This document shows, piece after piece, positions 33,925 to 42,274 of a stretch of 64,000 nucleotides of DNA. The notes beneath the pieces were generated by a model that saw only the letters and a program-made list of their open reading frames with translations, was not told the origin of the DNA and did not search any database. How positions within the stretch are numbered: position 1 is the first letter of the stretch; every line of letters starts with the position of its first letter. The position numbers were made by a program, and so were the translations under genes. Origin of the DNA: Flaviaestuariibacter sp. (lineage in GTDB: Bacteria > Bacteroidota > Bacteroidia > Chitinophagales > Chitinophagaceae); contig JAOQAI010000005.1 in the NCBI GenBank assembly GCA_025963645.1, positions 1 to 64,000 on the forward strand, given 5' to 3'.

Positions 33925-35331
33925 TTAGAGGGGCTTCTGGAGGTTTACCATATTCTCCGGTATCACCCAGGCATCAAATTCTTCCGGAGTTACATAGCCC
34001 AACTTCACTGCCATCTCTTTTAAAGTAGTGCCTTCTTTGTGGGCAGTTTGCGCTATCTCGGCAGCCTTGTAGTAACCGATCTTCGTATTCAAAGCGGTTA
34101 CCAGCATCAGCGAATTGTCTACATGCTTTTTGATAGCCGATTCAATGGGTTGAATGCCGGCAGCGCACCGCTCCGTAAAGCTCACACAGCCATCACCAAT
34201 GAGGCGGGCGCTGTGCAGGAAGTTATAGATCATCATTGGCTTGAAAACATTCAATTCAAAATGCCCCATTGAGCCACCAATGCCGATAGCCACATCATTG
34301 CCCATTACCTGTGCCGCAATCATGGTCAGCGCTTCTACCTGTGTTGGATTTACTTTACCGGGCATAATGGAAGAACCCGGTTCATTGTCCGGGATCAGGA
34401 TCTCGCCAATGCCGGAACGAGGCCCGGATGACAGCATGCGGATGTCGTTAGCGATCTTCATCAGGCTTACGGCAACGGTCTTCAGTGCACCATGCGATTC
34501 TACGATGGCATCATGTGCGGCAAGCGCTTCAAATTTATTTTCGGCAGTAACGAAAGGTAGCCCGGTTAAGGTGGCTATATGCCTCGCTACATTCTCTGAA
34601 TATCCAGCCGGTGTATTGATGCCGGTACCAACGGCGGTGCCGCCCAATGCTAATTCGGCAAGATGCGGCAGCGTGTTTTTAATAGCTCTCAGTCCATGAT
34701 CCAGTTGCGATACATAGCCACTGAATTCTTGCCCAAGTGTAAGTGGTGTGGCATCCATAAAATGGGTGCGGCCGATCTTCACTACGTTCATAAACGCCTT
34801 GCTCTTTTCGGCTAAGGTGTCACGCAGTTTTTGAATACCGGGGATGGTTGTCTCCAGCAGCATCTTATAAGCCGCAATATGCATCGCCGTTGGAAACGTA
34901 TCGTTGGAAGACTGTGATTTATTAACGTCATCGTTCGGGTGCAGTACTTTGTCTTTATCGCTTAATTGGCCGCCGTTAAGGACATGAGCCCTGTAAGCGA
35001 TCACCTCGTTCACATTCATATTGCTTTGCGTGCCGCTGCCGGTCTGCCACACTACTAACGGAAAAGCGTCGTCTAATTTGCCTTCTAAAATTTCATCCGC
35101 CACTTGGCTGATCAGGTAAAGCTTTTCTTTCGGCAACTGACCGGCCTCGAAGTTGGTAATGGCTGCTGCCTTTTTGAGATAAGCAAAGGCTTTAATGATC
35201 TCTTTCGGCATCCGGTTAATGTCTTGCGCAATGGGAAAGTTTTCAATGCTACGCTGGGTTTGCGCACCATAAATAGCGTCTATCGGCACTTGCACTTCGC
35301 CCATCGTATCTTTTTCTATGCGGTAGTTCAT
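33925..35331 (-). CDS. fumC: Class II fumarate hydratase
   Basis: The 468-residue enzyme converts fumarate to malate in the TCA cycle. The signature [13 protein letters not shown], the substrate-binding [10 protein letters not shown] and [13 protein letters not shown], and the C-terminal FumC domain are intact. The ATG at 35331 ([14 protein letters not shown]) is the family start; the frame is open further upstream but overlaps the promoter and the divergent NlpC gene. Confidence 0.96.
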   Translation of the reverse strand: MNYRIEKDTMGEVQVPIDAIYGAQTQRSIENFPIAQDINRMPKEIIKAFAYLKKAAAITNFEAGQLPKEKLYLISQVADEILEGKLDDAFPLVVWQTGSGTQSNMNVNEVIAYRAHVLNGGQLSDKDKVLHPNDDVNKSQSSNDTFPTAMHIAAYKMLLETTIPGIQKLRDTLAEKSKAFMNVVKIGRTHFMDATPLTLGQEFSGYVSQLDHGLRAIKNTLPHLAELALGGTAVGTGINTPAGYSENVARHIATLTGLPFVTAENKFEALAAHDAIVESHGALKTVAVSLMKIANDIRMLSSGPRSGIGEILIPDNEPGSSIMPGKVNPTQVEALTMIAAQVMGNDVAIGIGGSMGHFELNVFKPMMIYNFLHSARLIGDGCVSFTERCAAGIQPIESAIKKHVDNSLMLVTALNTKIGYYKAAEIAQTAHKEGTTLKEMAVKLGYVTPEEFDAWVIPENMVNLQKPL

Positions 35332-35404
35332 ACTGATTAATTTTTGCGGGGTAAAGATAGGCAGGGGGCTGTAGCAGTGGATTGGTTTTTGATATAGTAC
35401 AGTT

Positions 35405-36028
35405 ATGCGTATTTTCTTTTTCATTTTCAGTGCATGGCTAATCAGCGGCTGCGACTGGAAGATTCCTTCGAGGAACGAAGGGATAGTGGAGAAAGATACA
35501 TTGGCTGTAACGGATTCGGACTTCGCCAGGATGGATTCGCTTTTGCCGGTGGCTGATAGTTTGCCTGCGGATAATGCGCAGAATAAGGACACGGCTTTCC
35601 TGCCACCTTCTCAAACCATCACTACAAAAGCTACCCGCCCGGAAGAAGTCGTAAGCTTTGCAAAAACCTTGGTAGGCACCCCTTATGTATATGGTGCCAG
35701 CAATCCCAAAGTGGGCTTTGATTGTTCTGGCTTCATTACCTATGTCTTTAACCATTTCGGAATCGCCGTGCCGCGGTCTTCAGTAGATTTTACAAATGTG
35801 GGAAGAAGTGTACCGGCAGAAACGGCAAGGGTAGGGGATTTGATTCTTTTTACGGGGACCAATCCTGCTGAAAGGCATGTAGGTCATATGGGATTGGTAA
35901 TCACCAGCGCACCTGATTCGCTCCGGTTCATTCATTCTTCTTCTGGTAAGGCGATGGGCGTGACGGTCTCGCCACTGGGAGGGTATTATACCAAGCGGTT
36001 TGTAAAAGTGATACGTATCTTTCCATAA
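35405..36028 (+). CDS. NlpC/P60 lipoprotein (peptidoglycan endopeptidase)
   Basis: The 207-residue lipoprotein has lipobox LISGC with Cys16. After a low-complexity linker, the C40 peptidase domain carries the catalytic cysteine in GFDCSGF (about residue 106), histidine in HVGHMGLV and the third polar residue in FIHSSSGK. It should cut gamma-D-Glu-meso-DAP bonds in the periplasm. Confidence 0.92.
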   Translation: MRIFFFIFSAWLISGCDWKIPSRNEGIVEKDTLAVTDSDFARMDSLLPVADSLPADNAQNKDTAFLPPSQTITTKATRPEEVVSFAKTLVGTPYVYGASNPKVGFDCSGFITYVFNHFGIAVPRSSVDFTNVGRSVPAETARVGDLILFTGTNPAERHVGHMGLVITSAPDSLRFIHSSSGKAMGVTVSPLGGYYTKRFVKVIRIFP

Positions 36029-36083
36029 AGAAAAAGCCTGTTATAGATGCAGCAGGCCATCAGAGAAAATTCTTTCAGTGATA

Positions 36084-36863
36084 TTATTTCCCAGTAAAAG
36101 CTGGCTTGCGTTTTTCCAAAAAAGCGGTTGTGCCTTCCCGCATATCGTCCGTATCAAAGCAATCACCGAAAGCAGCTATTTCTACCTCGTAGCCATTTCG
36201 GTTGTTATCGAAAACAGCATTGGCGGAAGAAATGCAACGGCTGATGGCTAACGGAGCTTTGGCTATAATCGTTTGCAATAGTGCAGTAGCTTTTGTTAGC
36301 AGTTCTTCCTGCGGCACAACATAATTCACCAGTCCGTATTGTAAAGCGGTTGGCGCATCTATCATTCCGCCGGTCATCAGCAGTTCCAATGCACGTCCTT
36401 TACCGATCAGTTGCACCAGACGTTGTGTGCCACCATAGCCTGGTATCAAACCAAGGTTTACCTCGGGTTGTCCAAACTTTGCATTCTCGCTTGCAATGCG
36501 GAAGTGGCAAGCCATTGCCAGTTCGCAACCACCTCCCAATGCAAAACCATTAACGGCTGCGATGACAGGCTTGCTGCAATTTTCGATGCTAAAGAAGATG
36601 GCTTGTCCTTTGCGAGCCAGGTCCATGCCTTCGCTGGAGGAAAGTCCAATAAACTCGCTGATATCGGCGCCGGCTACAAATCCTTTCTGCCCGGAACCCG
36701 TAATGATTGCGGCCTTAATATCAGGGGTAGTTTCAATTTCTTTTGAAAGTTTTTCCAGATCCGTCATCACGTCGCGGTTAAGTGCATTGAGTTTATCTGG
36801 ACGGTTGACAGTGACCGTTAGAATGCCGTTTTCCAGCGAGGTTAATAAAGTTGTATATGTCAT
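36084..36863 (-). CDS. Enoyl-CoA hydratase
   Basis: The 259-residue crotonase hydrates 2-enoyl-CoA. The oxyanion-hole and catalytic segments are ALGGGCELAMACHFRIA and FGQPEVNLGLIPGYGGTQRL, with both glutamates. It begins 3 bases after the nucleotidyltransferase gene and ends the minus-strand run from gltX. Alternatives within the crotonase family (methylglutaconyl-CoA hydratase and others) cannot be excluded. Confidence 0.9.
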   Translation of the reverse strand: MTYTTLLTSLENGILTVTVNRPDKLNALNRDVMTDLEKLSKEIETTPDIKAAIITGSGQKGFVAGADISEFIGLSSSEGMDLARKGQAIFFSIENCSKPVIAAVNGFALGGGCELAMACHFRIASENAKFGQPEVNLGLIPGYGGTQRLVQLIGKGRALELLMTGGMIDAPTALQYGLVNYVVPQEELLTKATALLQTIIAKAPLAISRCISSANAVFDNNRNGYEVEIAAFGDCFDTDDMREGTTAFLEKRKPAFTGK

Positions 36864-36866
36864 AAA

Positions 36867-37340
36867 TTATTTTTTATTGATTAATTCTTCAAGACGGGCA
36901 ATGTCAAATAAATCTTTTCCGCGGCTTGACTCCAATTTTATGTCTTTTAAAAAAGAGTACGGGACAAAAGGAATTACTAGGTCCTCTGACAAACGGTGTT
37001 TCACCAGCGCCTTTTCGGCTTCATCAAAACTAATGCGATGATAAATGATAGTGAGAACGTCAATAATAGAAGGCCGCTCACCTAAAGAACATATAAAATG
37101 AGTTGTGAAATCTTCCTTGGCAATCAATGCTATTTCTTCATCTGCATATTTCATGCAACGAAGCGTATCCAAAAAATGAATTTTATTTTCTTCAGTAGGG
37201 GCTATCCAAATATCCAGATCGTCTGTTGCACGGTGATAGCCAAAATAGTTGACAGCATATCCTCCAACAATCATAAAGCGCAACTTATTTTGTTGCTCAC
37301 ATTTTAGGAAAAGAAGAAATTCTTGATTCTCAATGTCCAT
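36867..37340 (-). CDS. Nucleotidyltransferase-like protein of a two-gene module
   Basis: The 157-residue protein has a minimal nucleotidyltransferase fold: FMIVGGYAVNYFGYHRATDD followed by LDIWI. The GG and the D-x-D pair are the nucleotide and metal sites. Proteins of this type are common in Bacteroidota and form a pair with a small upstream partner, here overlapping by 11 bases. The module resembles toxin-antitoxin nucleotidyltransferase pairs such as MNT systems, but the partner is not a HEPN protein by eye. It interrupts an otherwise metabolic operon. The substrate is unknown. Confidence 0.75.
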   Translation of the reverse strand: MDIENQEFLLFLKCEQQNKLRFMIVGGYAVNYFGYHRATDDLDIWIAPTEENKIHFLDTLRCMKYADEEIALIAKEDFTTHFICSLGERPSIIDVLTIIYHRISFDEAEKALVKHRLSEDLVIPFVPYSFLKDIKLESSRGKDLFDIARLEELINKK

Positions 37341-37563
37341 TTGTGATTGGTTTACGAATGGTTATTTTTTTGGAAATAATGGCATTGGGATCAAGAAGGT
37401 TCTTCTTTTGAACTCTTGCCAGTTCCTGCAACCGCTGGGAAGGAGTGAGGGTAAAAAAATATTCCAGGAAGTAAAGCTCCTGCTCTTCAAACGATTTAAA
37501 AACCCGGATCTTTTTCCCATTTTTGACAGGTTTAAAAACTTCTGTGTTCTGTCGTCCATTCAC
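37330..37563 (-). CDS. Small partner of the nucleotidyltransferase
   Basis: The 77-residue protein (GTG start) has the segment [20 protein letters not shown] and then [18 protein letters not shown], a pattern of small Bacteroidota proteins next to nucleotidyltransferase genes. Its start overlaps the 3' end of the B12-binding gene by 32 bases and its end overlaps the nucleotidyltransferase by 11, so all three are coupled. Function is unknown. An antitoxin or specificity role is inference. Confidence 0.6.
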   Translation of the reverse strand: MNGRQNTEVFKPVKNGKKIRVFKSFEEQELYFLEYFFTLTPSQRLQELARVQKKNLLDPNAIISKKITIRKPITNGH

Positions 37564-37939
37564 GGATATAGTTAGCTATTTCGGAGGTAGGCGTACCTGG
37601 TGCGAACAATTTACCGACTCCCAAATCCTGTAAGCTGGTCATGTCTTCCTCCGGTATGATGCCACCGCCGGTTAGCAGCACATCGTTCATTCCTTTCTCT
37701 TTCATAAGGGCGGCTACTTTAGGAAACACCGTCATGTGCGCACCGGAAAGAATAGAAATGCCGATAGCATCCACATCTTCCTGCAAGGCAGCGGCCACCA
37801 CCATTTCAGGGGTTTGCCGCAAGCCGGTATAGATCACTTCCATGCCAGCGTCACGCAGGGCGGTGGCAATTACTTTAGCACCACGGTCGTGCCCGTCCAA
37901 TCCCACTTTTGCTACCAATACGCGTATGGGTCTGTTCAT
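37532..37939 (-). CDS. Stand-alone cobalamin-binding domain protein (methylmalonyl-CoA mutase C-terminal type)
   Basis: The 135-residue protein matches the B12-binding domain of methylmalonyl-CoA mutase: the D-x-H-x-x-G box is [10 protein letters not shown] (His17 should ligate cobalt), with SILSGAH and LLTGGGIIP. It is the size of the small subunit of split acyl-CoA mutases, but no catalytic large subunit is in the window. Its ATG overlaps the gltX stop by 4 bases. Linkage to the epimerase at 23.6 kb and the cobalamin receptor is by pathway only. Confidence 0.88.
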   Translation of the reverse strand: MNRPIRVLVAKVGLDGHDRGAKVIATALRDAGMEVIYTGLRQTPEMVVAAALQEDVDAIGISILSGAHMTVFPKVAALMKEKGMNDVLLTGGGIIPEEDMTSLQDLGVGKLFAPGTPTSEIANYIREWTTEHRSF

Positions 37940-39468
37940 CGTAGATCTTTAAATTGATTAAGCGCCGCATCAATACGGCTGATGGTTTCTTTTTTGCCTA
38001 ATACTTCGGCAATATTGAATACTGTTGGTCCAAATTTACCGCCGACCAGCATAATGCGGAAAGGCAACTGCAATTCACCGGGCTTGATGGCAGCGGTTTC
38101 TGCAAGGCTTTTGAATACTGTTTCCAGTGTAGCAGCATCCCAACTGCTCACGCTATAAAGGGCCTTATTATATGAATGGAAGAAAGCCTTTTTCTCCTCA
38201 TTCCATTTTGCTTTCACCGCTATCGTGTCATATTCAACCGGTGCTTTAAAAAAGAAAGCGCTGTGCTCCCAAAAATCAGGGAGCAACGTGCAGCGATCTT
38301 TTACAAGAGCAATGACGTTGCTTAAATAAGCATCATCTGTCACTTGAACACCATGTTCCGCTAAAACAGCCTTCACTTGTGGCATTAAAGCTTCTACCGG
38401 TACTTTTTTTATCCATTCGTGGTTGAACCACTTAGCTTTATCATAATCGAATTTGGCGCCGCCTCTATGTACTTTTTCGATGGAGAAACGCTGCACTAAT
38501 TCTTCTAATGAAAATAGTTCCTGCTCCGTGCCATCGTTCCAACCCAGCATGGCCAGCAGGTTCACAAATGCTTCTGGCAGAAATCCTTTTTCCTTGAAGC
38601 CTTCTGTGAGTTCACCTGTCTTCGAATCGTTCCAGTTCATAGCAAAAACAGGGAAGCCGTATTTAGCACCATCGCGTTTGCTCAATTTCCCACTTGGTCC
38701 CAGAATAAGCGGCAGATGCGCCCATTGCGGCATGGCTTCTTCGCCAAAAAGATGCCGCCAAACCAGTACATGCACCGGTGCACTCGGCAACCATTCTTCA
38801 CCACGGAAGGCGTGTGTGATCTCCATCAGGTGGTCATCCACCACCACTGCTAAATGATAGGTCGGCATGCCATCGGCTTTCAGCAATACTTTATCATCTA
38901 CGGTGGCTGTTTCAAATGAAACCTCGCCGCGGATGGCATCTGTGAAAGAAACCGTTTCGCCTTCCGGCATTTTAATGCGGATCACGTGAGGTGTGCCGTT
39001 TTGCAAAAGTGTATCTACTTCATCTTTTGCTAAGACCAGCGAATTGCGCATTTGCATACGAACCGTATGGTCGTACTGCGGTGTAGGATTGGTTTCTGTC
39101 CGGAGGCGGATGCGCATTTCATCTAACTCCCCTGCTGTATCGAAAGCATAATACGCCACTCCTTTTTCTACAAGCTGTTCTGCATATTTGCGGTAAAGCT
39201 CTTTGCGTTCGCTCTGGCGGTAAGGACCAACATTGCCGCCATGTTTCGGACTTTCATCCGGCTGCAAGCCGCACCACTCCAGTGTTTGGTAAATATATTC
39301 TTCCGCACCCGGCACATAACGGCTTTGGTCGGTATCTTCTATACGAAGTATAAAATCGCCGCCTTGTTGTTTTGCAAATAAATAATTATACAATACCGTA
39401 CGCACACCACCCAAGTGCAAACCGCCTGTTGGACTGGGCGCAAACCGTACTCTCACCTTTTTTGCCAT
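37936..39468 (-). CDS. gltX: Glutamyl-tRNA synthetase
   Basis: The 510-residue class I synthetase charges tRNA-Glu. HIGH-type motif [13 protein letters not shown] is at the N-terminus and the KMSKS loop is [12 protein letters not shown]. The ATG at 39468 gives the family start [11 protein letters not shown]. It is only 6 bases after a -7 box, which rules out the longer upstream frame and predicts a leaderless mRNA. It leads the run gltX, B12-binding protein, nucleotidyltransferase pair, enoyl-CoA hydratase. Confidence 0.96.
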   Translation of the reverse strand: MAKKVRVRFAPSPTGGLHLGGVRTVLYNYLFAKQQGGDFILRIEDTDQSRYVPGAEEYIYQTLEWCGLQPDESPKHGGNVGPYRQSERKELYRKYAEQLVEKGVAYYAFDTAGELDEMRIRLRTETNPTPQYDHTVRMQMRNSLVLAKDEVDTLLQNGTPHVIRIKMPEGETVSFTDAIRGEVSFETATVDDKVLLKADGMPTYHLAVVVDDHLMEITHAFRGEEWLPSAPVHVLVWRHLFGEEAMPQWAHLPLILGPSGKLSKRDGAKYGFPVFAMNWNDSKTGELTEGFKEKGFLPEAFVNLLAMLGWNDGTEQELFSLEELVQRFSIEKVHRGGAKFDYDKAKWFNHEWIKKVPVEALMPQVKAVLAEHGVQVTDDAYLSNVIALVKDRCTLLPDFWEHSAFFFKAPVEYDTIAVKAKWNEEKKAFFHSYNKALYSVSSWDAATLETVFKSLAETAAIKPGELQLPFRIMLVGGKFGPTVFNIAEVLGKKETISRIDAALNQFKDLR

Positions 39469-39474
39469 AAGCCG

Positions 39475-39482
39475 CAAAATTA
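39475..39482 (-). promoter_or_regulatory. -7 promoter element of gltX (TAATTTTG)
   Basis: On the minus strand TAATTTTG matches TAnnTTTG, 6 bases before the ATG. The transcript should begin at or next to the start codon. Confidence 0.6.
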
Positions 39483-39544
39483 TGGCATATTGATTAGTAA
39501 GGCTGAAACGCTTATCTGCCATGCAAGGCATAAATGGCAGGGCT

Positions 39545-39552
39545 TATCTTTG
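39545..39552 (+). promoter_or_regulatory. -7 promoter element of the deacetylase gene (TATCTTTG)
   Basis: TATCTTTG matches TAnnTTTG, 5 bases before the ATG at 39558. It faces the gltX promoter 62 bases away. Confidence 0.6.
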
Positions 39553-39557
39553 AAAGG

Positions 39558-40190
39558 ATGCAGCGGTACTTTATAAAAACGCCTTGGTTGGTAAAACGAA
39601 TCTTTTCTTCTTATGTATGGTCGCTGCCTGCTACTGATAAGAGGCTCTACTTAACCTTTGATGATGGCCCACATCCGGCTATTACACCTTGGGTGCTGGA
39701 TGAATTAAAAAAATTTGATGCAAAAGCCACTTTTTTTTGCATCGGTAAAAATGTATGTGACCACCCTCAAGTTTTCCAACAAATTAGCACTGAAGGTCAC
39801 TCCATTGGCAATCACACGTTTCATCATTTGAACGGATGGAAAACACCGGCAAAGGAATATATGGCAGATGTGGAAGCCGCGGCGGCCTGCCTTCCAACCA
39901 ATCTTTTTCGTCCACCTTACGGGCGGATAAAAAGAAGTCAAGCTGCTGGAATAAGAAGTGTATTTCCGAATGCAAAAATTATAATGTGGGATGTGCTGAG
40001 TGGCGATTTTGATCAAAGTATTTCACCGGAGCAATGCCTGCAGAATGTACTGCAAAAAACGGTGCCCGGCTCTATTATCGTTTTTCATGATAGCGAAAAA
40101 GCCTATCCGCATTTAGCCTATGCATTGCCCAAAGTGTTAGCAGCATTTGCAGCAAGCGGGTATTCATTCAAAGCCATCAATAACGTATAA
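39558..40190 (+). CDS. Polysaccharide deacetylase (NodB family)
   Basis: The 210-residue enzyme has the NodB motifs LTFDDGPHP (metal and catalytic Asp), SIGNHTFHHLN (the metal His pair) and FRPPYGR. It should remove acetyl groups from a cell-wall or exopolysaccharide sugar. An N-terminal basic segment may contact the membrane; no clear signal peptide is present. The ATG at 39558 follows the -7 box; an ATG at 39534 lies upstream of that box. A strong terminator follows. Confidence 0.9.
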   Translation: MQRYFIKTPWLVKRIFSSYVWSLPATDKRLYLTFDDGPHPAITPWVLDELKKFDAKATFFCIGKNVCDHPQVFQQISTEGHSIGNHTFHHLNGWKTPAKEYMADVEAAAACLPTNLFRPPYGRIKRSQAAGIRSVFPNAKIIMWDVLSGDFDQSISPEQCLQNVLQKTVPGSIIVFHDSEKAYPHLAYALPKVLAAFAASGYSFKAINNV

Positions 40191-40199
40191 AAAAAGTGA

Positions 40200-40229
40200 G
40201 GGCCAAGGTGGAAACCTTGGCCCGTTTTT
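40200..40229 (+). terminator. Terminator after the deacetylase gene
   Basis: GGGCCAAGG pairs exactly with CCTTGGCCC over a 6-base loop and is followed by GTTTTT. Confidence 0.88.
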
Positions 40230-40275
40230 AATCCGTACCCTATGAAAACTGTTTCAAAGGTATAAGTTTTTTATC

Positions 40276-41196
40276 CTAATGCAAAGTAATTTGATAAGTA
40301 ATTCCATTTACGGTGCGGGTCGCCTGGTTGTCACAGGCACCCTGACCAAAATCCAGGATGCTTATCCATGGTGAGTTTCCGGGTAAGTTGCGGCGTATCA
40401 CCCTGTTACGTCCTTTTGATATCCAACGGCAAGTAAAACGCTTACGCAAGGGTTCTGTAATCTCTGATTCCCAATTAGTTATCAGGCTGCCTCGCTTAAC
40501 GGTGCCTGAGGCATTCCCGGTTATAGTAAACACATCATCAAGCGGTAAAAGAGGAGTTGATAAGCCTTCTGCCTGTGTAATAACCCGGTGCGCATTACGT
40601 AAATGATAATTTCCATTTGGGCGGGTGAGTTTTCCGTTTTCGACCGTCACGGTAAATTGCCGTTGGGGCGGAACGCTGCCAGGTGTGCTTGTATTAGTAG
40701 TAGTATGTTTCCCCTGAATGCTTAAGCTGTCTACTCTATAGTTTTCAAAAGTTGTGGTGGCGGACTTGCCTGGATCAGTCAGGCGTCCGGTGTAAACAGT
40801 AATGATCTTTCCATACCGGGTGTGCCCATCACGACCGGTGCATCCGGCTGTGCCAAAATCCGTTACAATCCGTACCGGGAAAGGGTTTGGCGCATTTAAG
40901 CGGGTAACAGTAACCTGCACACAAGGTGGCATTGAATCCATGCCGGTAACACGTCCGCCAAAGATGCCGGTGCCTTGCATACCTACTTCGTCATTCACGC
41001 CAATTACGTTATTAAATACATCATCAAAATACAGGTCCGACTCTGAATCTGCTTCCGCGCTGGCAGAAGCGATTTGTTCTTCTTCTGCCTCTGTCAAGGT
41101 GGAGCTGCTTTTTTCTTTTTGGCAGGCAGCCAGACTTAAGATTAGGATAAGAGCCGGTAGAACGTAAAAGCGGCTGAAGAGGAAACTCTTTTTCAT
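40276..41196 (-). CDS. Lipoprotein of unknown function
   Basis: The 306-residue protein has a signal peptide ending in the lipobox LSLAAC (Cys25), an acidic linker (TEAEEEQIASASAEADSES), and a beta-rich C-terminal region with paired cysteines (TAGCTGRDGHTRYG; FTCRWISKGR; GQGACDNQATRTVNGITYQI). Proteins of this kind recur in Chitinophagaceae. No function is known. It is divergent from tatD across a perfect palindrome. Confidence 0.75.
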   Translation of the reverse strand: MKKSFLFSRFYVLPALILILSLAACQKEKSSSTLTEAEEEQIASASAEADSESDLYFDDVFNNVIGVNDEVGMQGTGIFGGRVTGMDSMPPCVQVTVTRLNAPNPFPVRIVTDFGTAGCTGRDGHTRYGKIITVYTGRLTDPGKSATTTFENYRVDSLSIQGKHTTTNTSTPGSVPPQRQFTVTVENGKLTRPNGNYHLRNAHRVITQAEGLSTPLLPLDDVFTITGNASGTVKRGSLITNWESEITEPLRKRFTCRWISKGRNRVIRRNLPGNSPWISILDFGQGACDNQATRTVNGITYQITLH

Positions 41197-41264
41197 AAAT
41201 TAATTTTGTAGGTTTATTAAAGTCGGGGGTTAGGATTGAATACAAAGGGTAAAGTTTAAAGGAA

Positions 41265-41284
41265 ACACAAAATATATTTTGTGT
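41265..41284. promoter_or_regulatory. 20-bp perfect palindrome, probable operator
   Basis: ACACAAAATA followed directly by its reverse complement lies 25 bases before tatD and 68 bases before the divergent lipoprotein gene. A dimeric repressor site is likely from form and position. Confidence 0.55.
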
Positions 41285-41309
41285 AATTAATCTTGCAACC
41301 TTTGCATTC

Positions 41310-42071
41310 ATGGAACTGATTGATACCCACGCACATATTTATTTGCCGGAGTTTGAGAAAGATAAAGGAATCCTGTTTTTAAAAGCTGCGGCTGGTGGGG
41401 TGCAACAGGTTTTGATGCCCGCAATTGATAGCACCACGCATGCGGCTATGCTGCAAATGGAGGCGGATTACAGCCAAACAAAGGCAATGATGGGACTGCA
41501 TCCCTGCTCTGTAAAAGAGGACTATCGGTCTGAATTAGACAGTATTCATCAGTTTCTGGAGCAGCGGAAATTTATCGCCATTGGTGAGATTGGGTTGGAT
41601 TTTTATTGGGATAAAACCTTTATGGACCAGCAATATGAAGCTTTTCACCAGCAAATAAAATGGGCGCTGCAATACGGCCTGCCTATCGCTATTCATTCCC
41701 GCAATGCCACTGACGAATGCATTGGCGTAATTAAACAGTATCCTGAGCTGCGAGGTGTCTTTCACTGTTTCTCTGGTACTGTTTTTCAAGCAGAGACCAT
41801 CATGGAAGCGGGCTTTTTTCTTGGAATTGGCGGCGTGGTCACATTCAAAAACGGCGGGCTTGATATAGTGGTTCAGGAGATCGGGTTAGATAAAGTTGTT
41901 TTAGAAACAGATGCGCCCTATTTAGCACCGGTGCCTTTCCGGGGGAAGCGGAATGAAAGCAGTTATCTAAAGATCATCGCCGAAAAAGTAGCGGCACTTA
42001 CCAACCATTCCCTTGATGAAGTAGCTGCTATTACTACACGAAATGCAAAAAACCTTTTCCGGCTTGCCTAA
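41310..42071 (+). CDS. tatD: TatD family deoxyribonuclease
   Basis: The 253-residue TIM-barrel metal hydrolase shows the HxH motif DTHAHIY at the start, GEIGLDFYWDKT, PIAIHSRNA, GVFHCFSGT and LETDAPYLAPVPFRG. It is a 3'-5' nuclease or D-aminoacyl-tRNA hydrolase-like enzyme. A near-consensus -7 box (AACCTTTG) ends 5 bases before the ATG. Confidence 0.94.
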   Translation: MELIDTHAHIYLPEFEKDKGILFLKAAAGGVQQVLMPAIDSTTHAAMLQMEADYSQTKAMMGLHPCSVKEDYRSELDSIHQFLEQRKFIAIGEIGLDFYWDKTFMDQQYEAFHQQIKWALQYGLPIAIHSRNATDECIGVIKQYPELRGVFHCFSGTVFQAETIMEAGFFLGIGGVVTFKNGGLDIVVQEIGLDKVVLETDAPYLAPVPFRGKRNESSYLKIIAEKVAALTNHSLDEVAAITTRNAKNLFRLA

Positions 42072-42099
42072 GTTGTCTTATTTTCGCAGCCCTTTTATT

Positions 42100-42186
42100 G
42101 GAGACTTGTCCGAGTGGTTGAAGGAGCACGCCTGGAAAGTGTGTATACGGGAAACTGTATCAAGGGTTCGAATCCCTTAGTCTCCG
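42100..42186 (+). tRNA. tRNA-Ser (anticodon GGA)
   Basis: The acceptor GGAGACT pairs with AGTCTCC, followed by discriminator G. The anticodon loop CTGGAAA gives GGA for UCC/UCU. A long variable arm (GTATACGGGAAACTGTATC) marks a type II tRNA, and the T arm is AAGGG-TTCGAAT-CCCTT. CCA is not encoded. Confidence 0.95.
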
Positions 42187-42194
42187 CCGATAAA

Positions 42195-42228
42195 TCAAAA
42201 AGCCTGAAATTAATTTCAGGCTTTTTGA
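42195..42228. terminator. Bidirectional terminator after tRNA-Ser
   Basis: A perfect 34-base palindrome (17-base arms, TCAAAAAGCCTGAAATT and complement) ends in a T5 run on both strands. It separates tRNA-Ser from the converging gamma-glutamyltransferase gene. Confidence 0.88.
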
Positions 42229-42274
42229 TTATAAGTACACTTACTAACTAAAGGATTTTAAGTCCGGTTCCTCG

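Noticed and set aside
37362-37559. 65-codon minus-strand frame starting MDDRTQKF
   Set aside because: It is an alternative frame within the small partner of the nucleotidyltransferase and lacks family resemblance.
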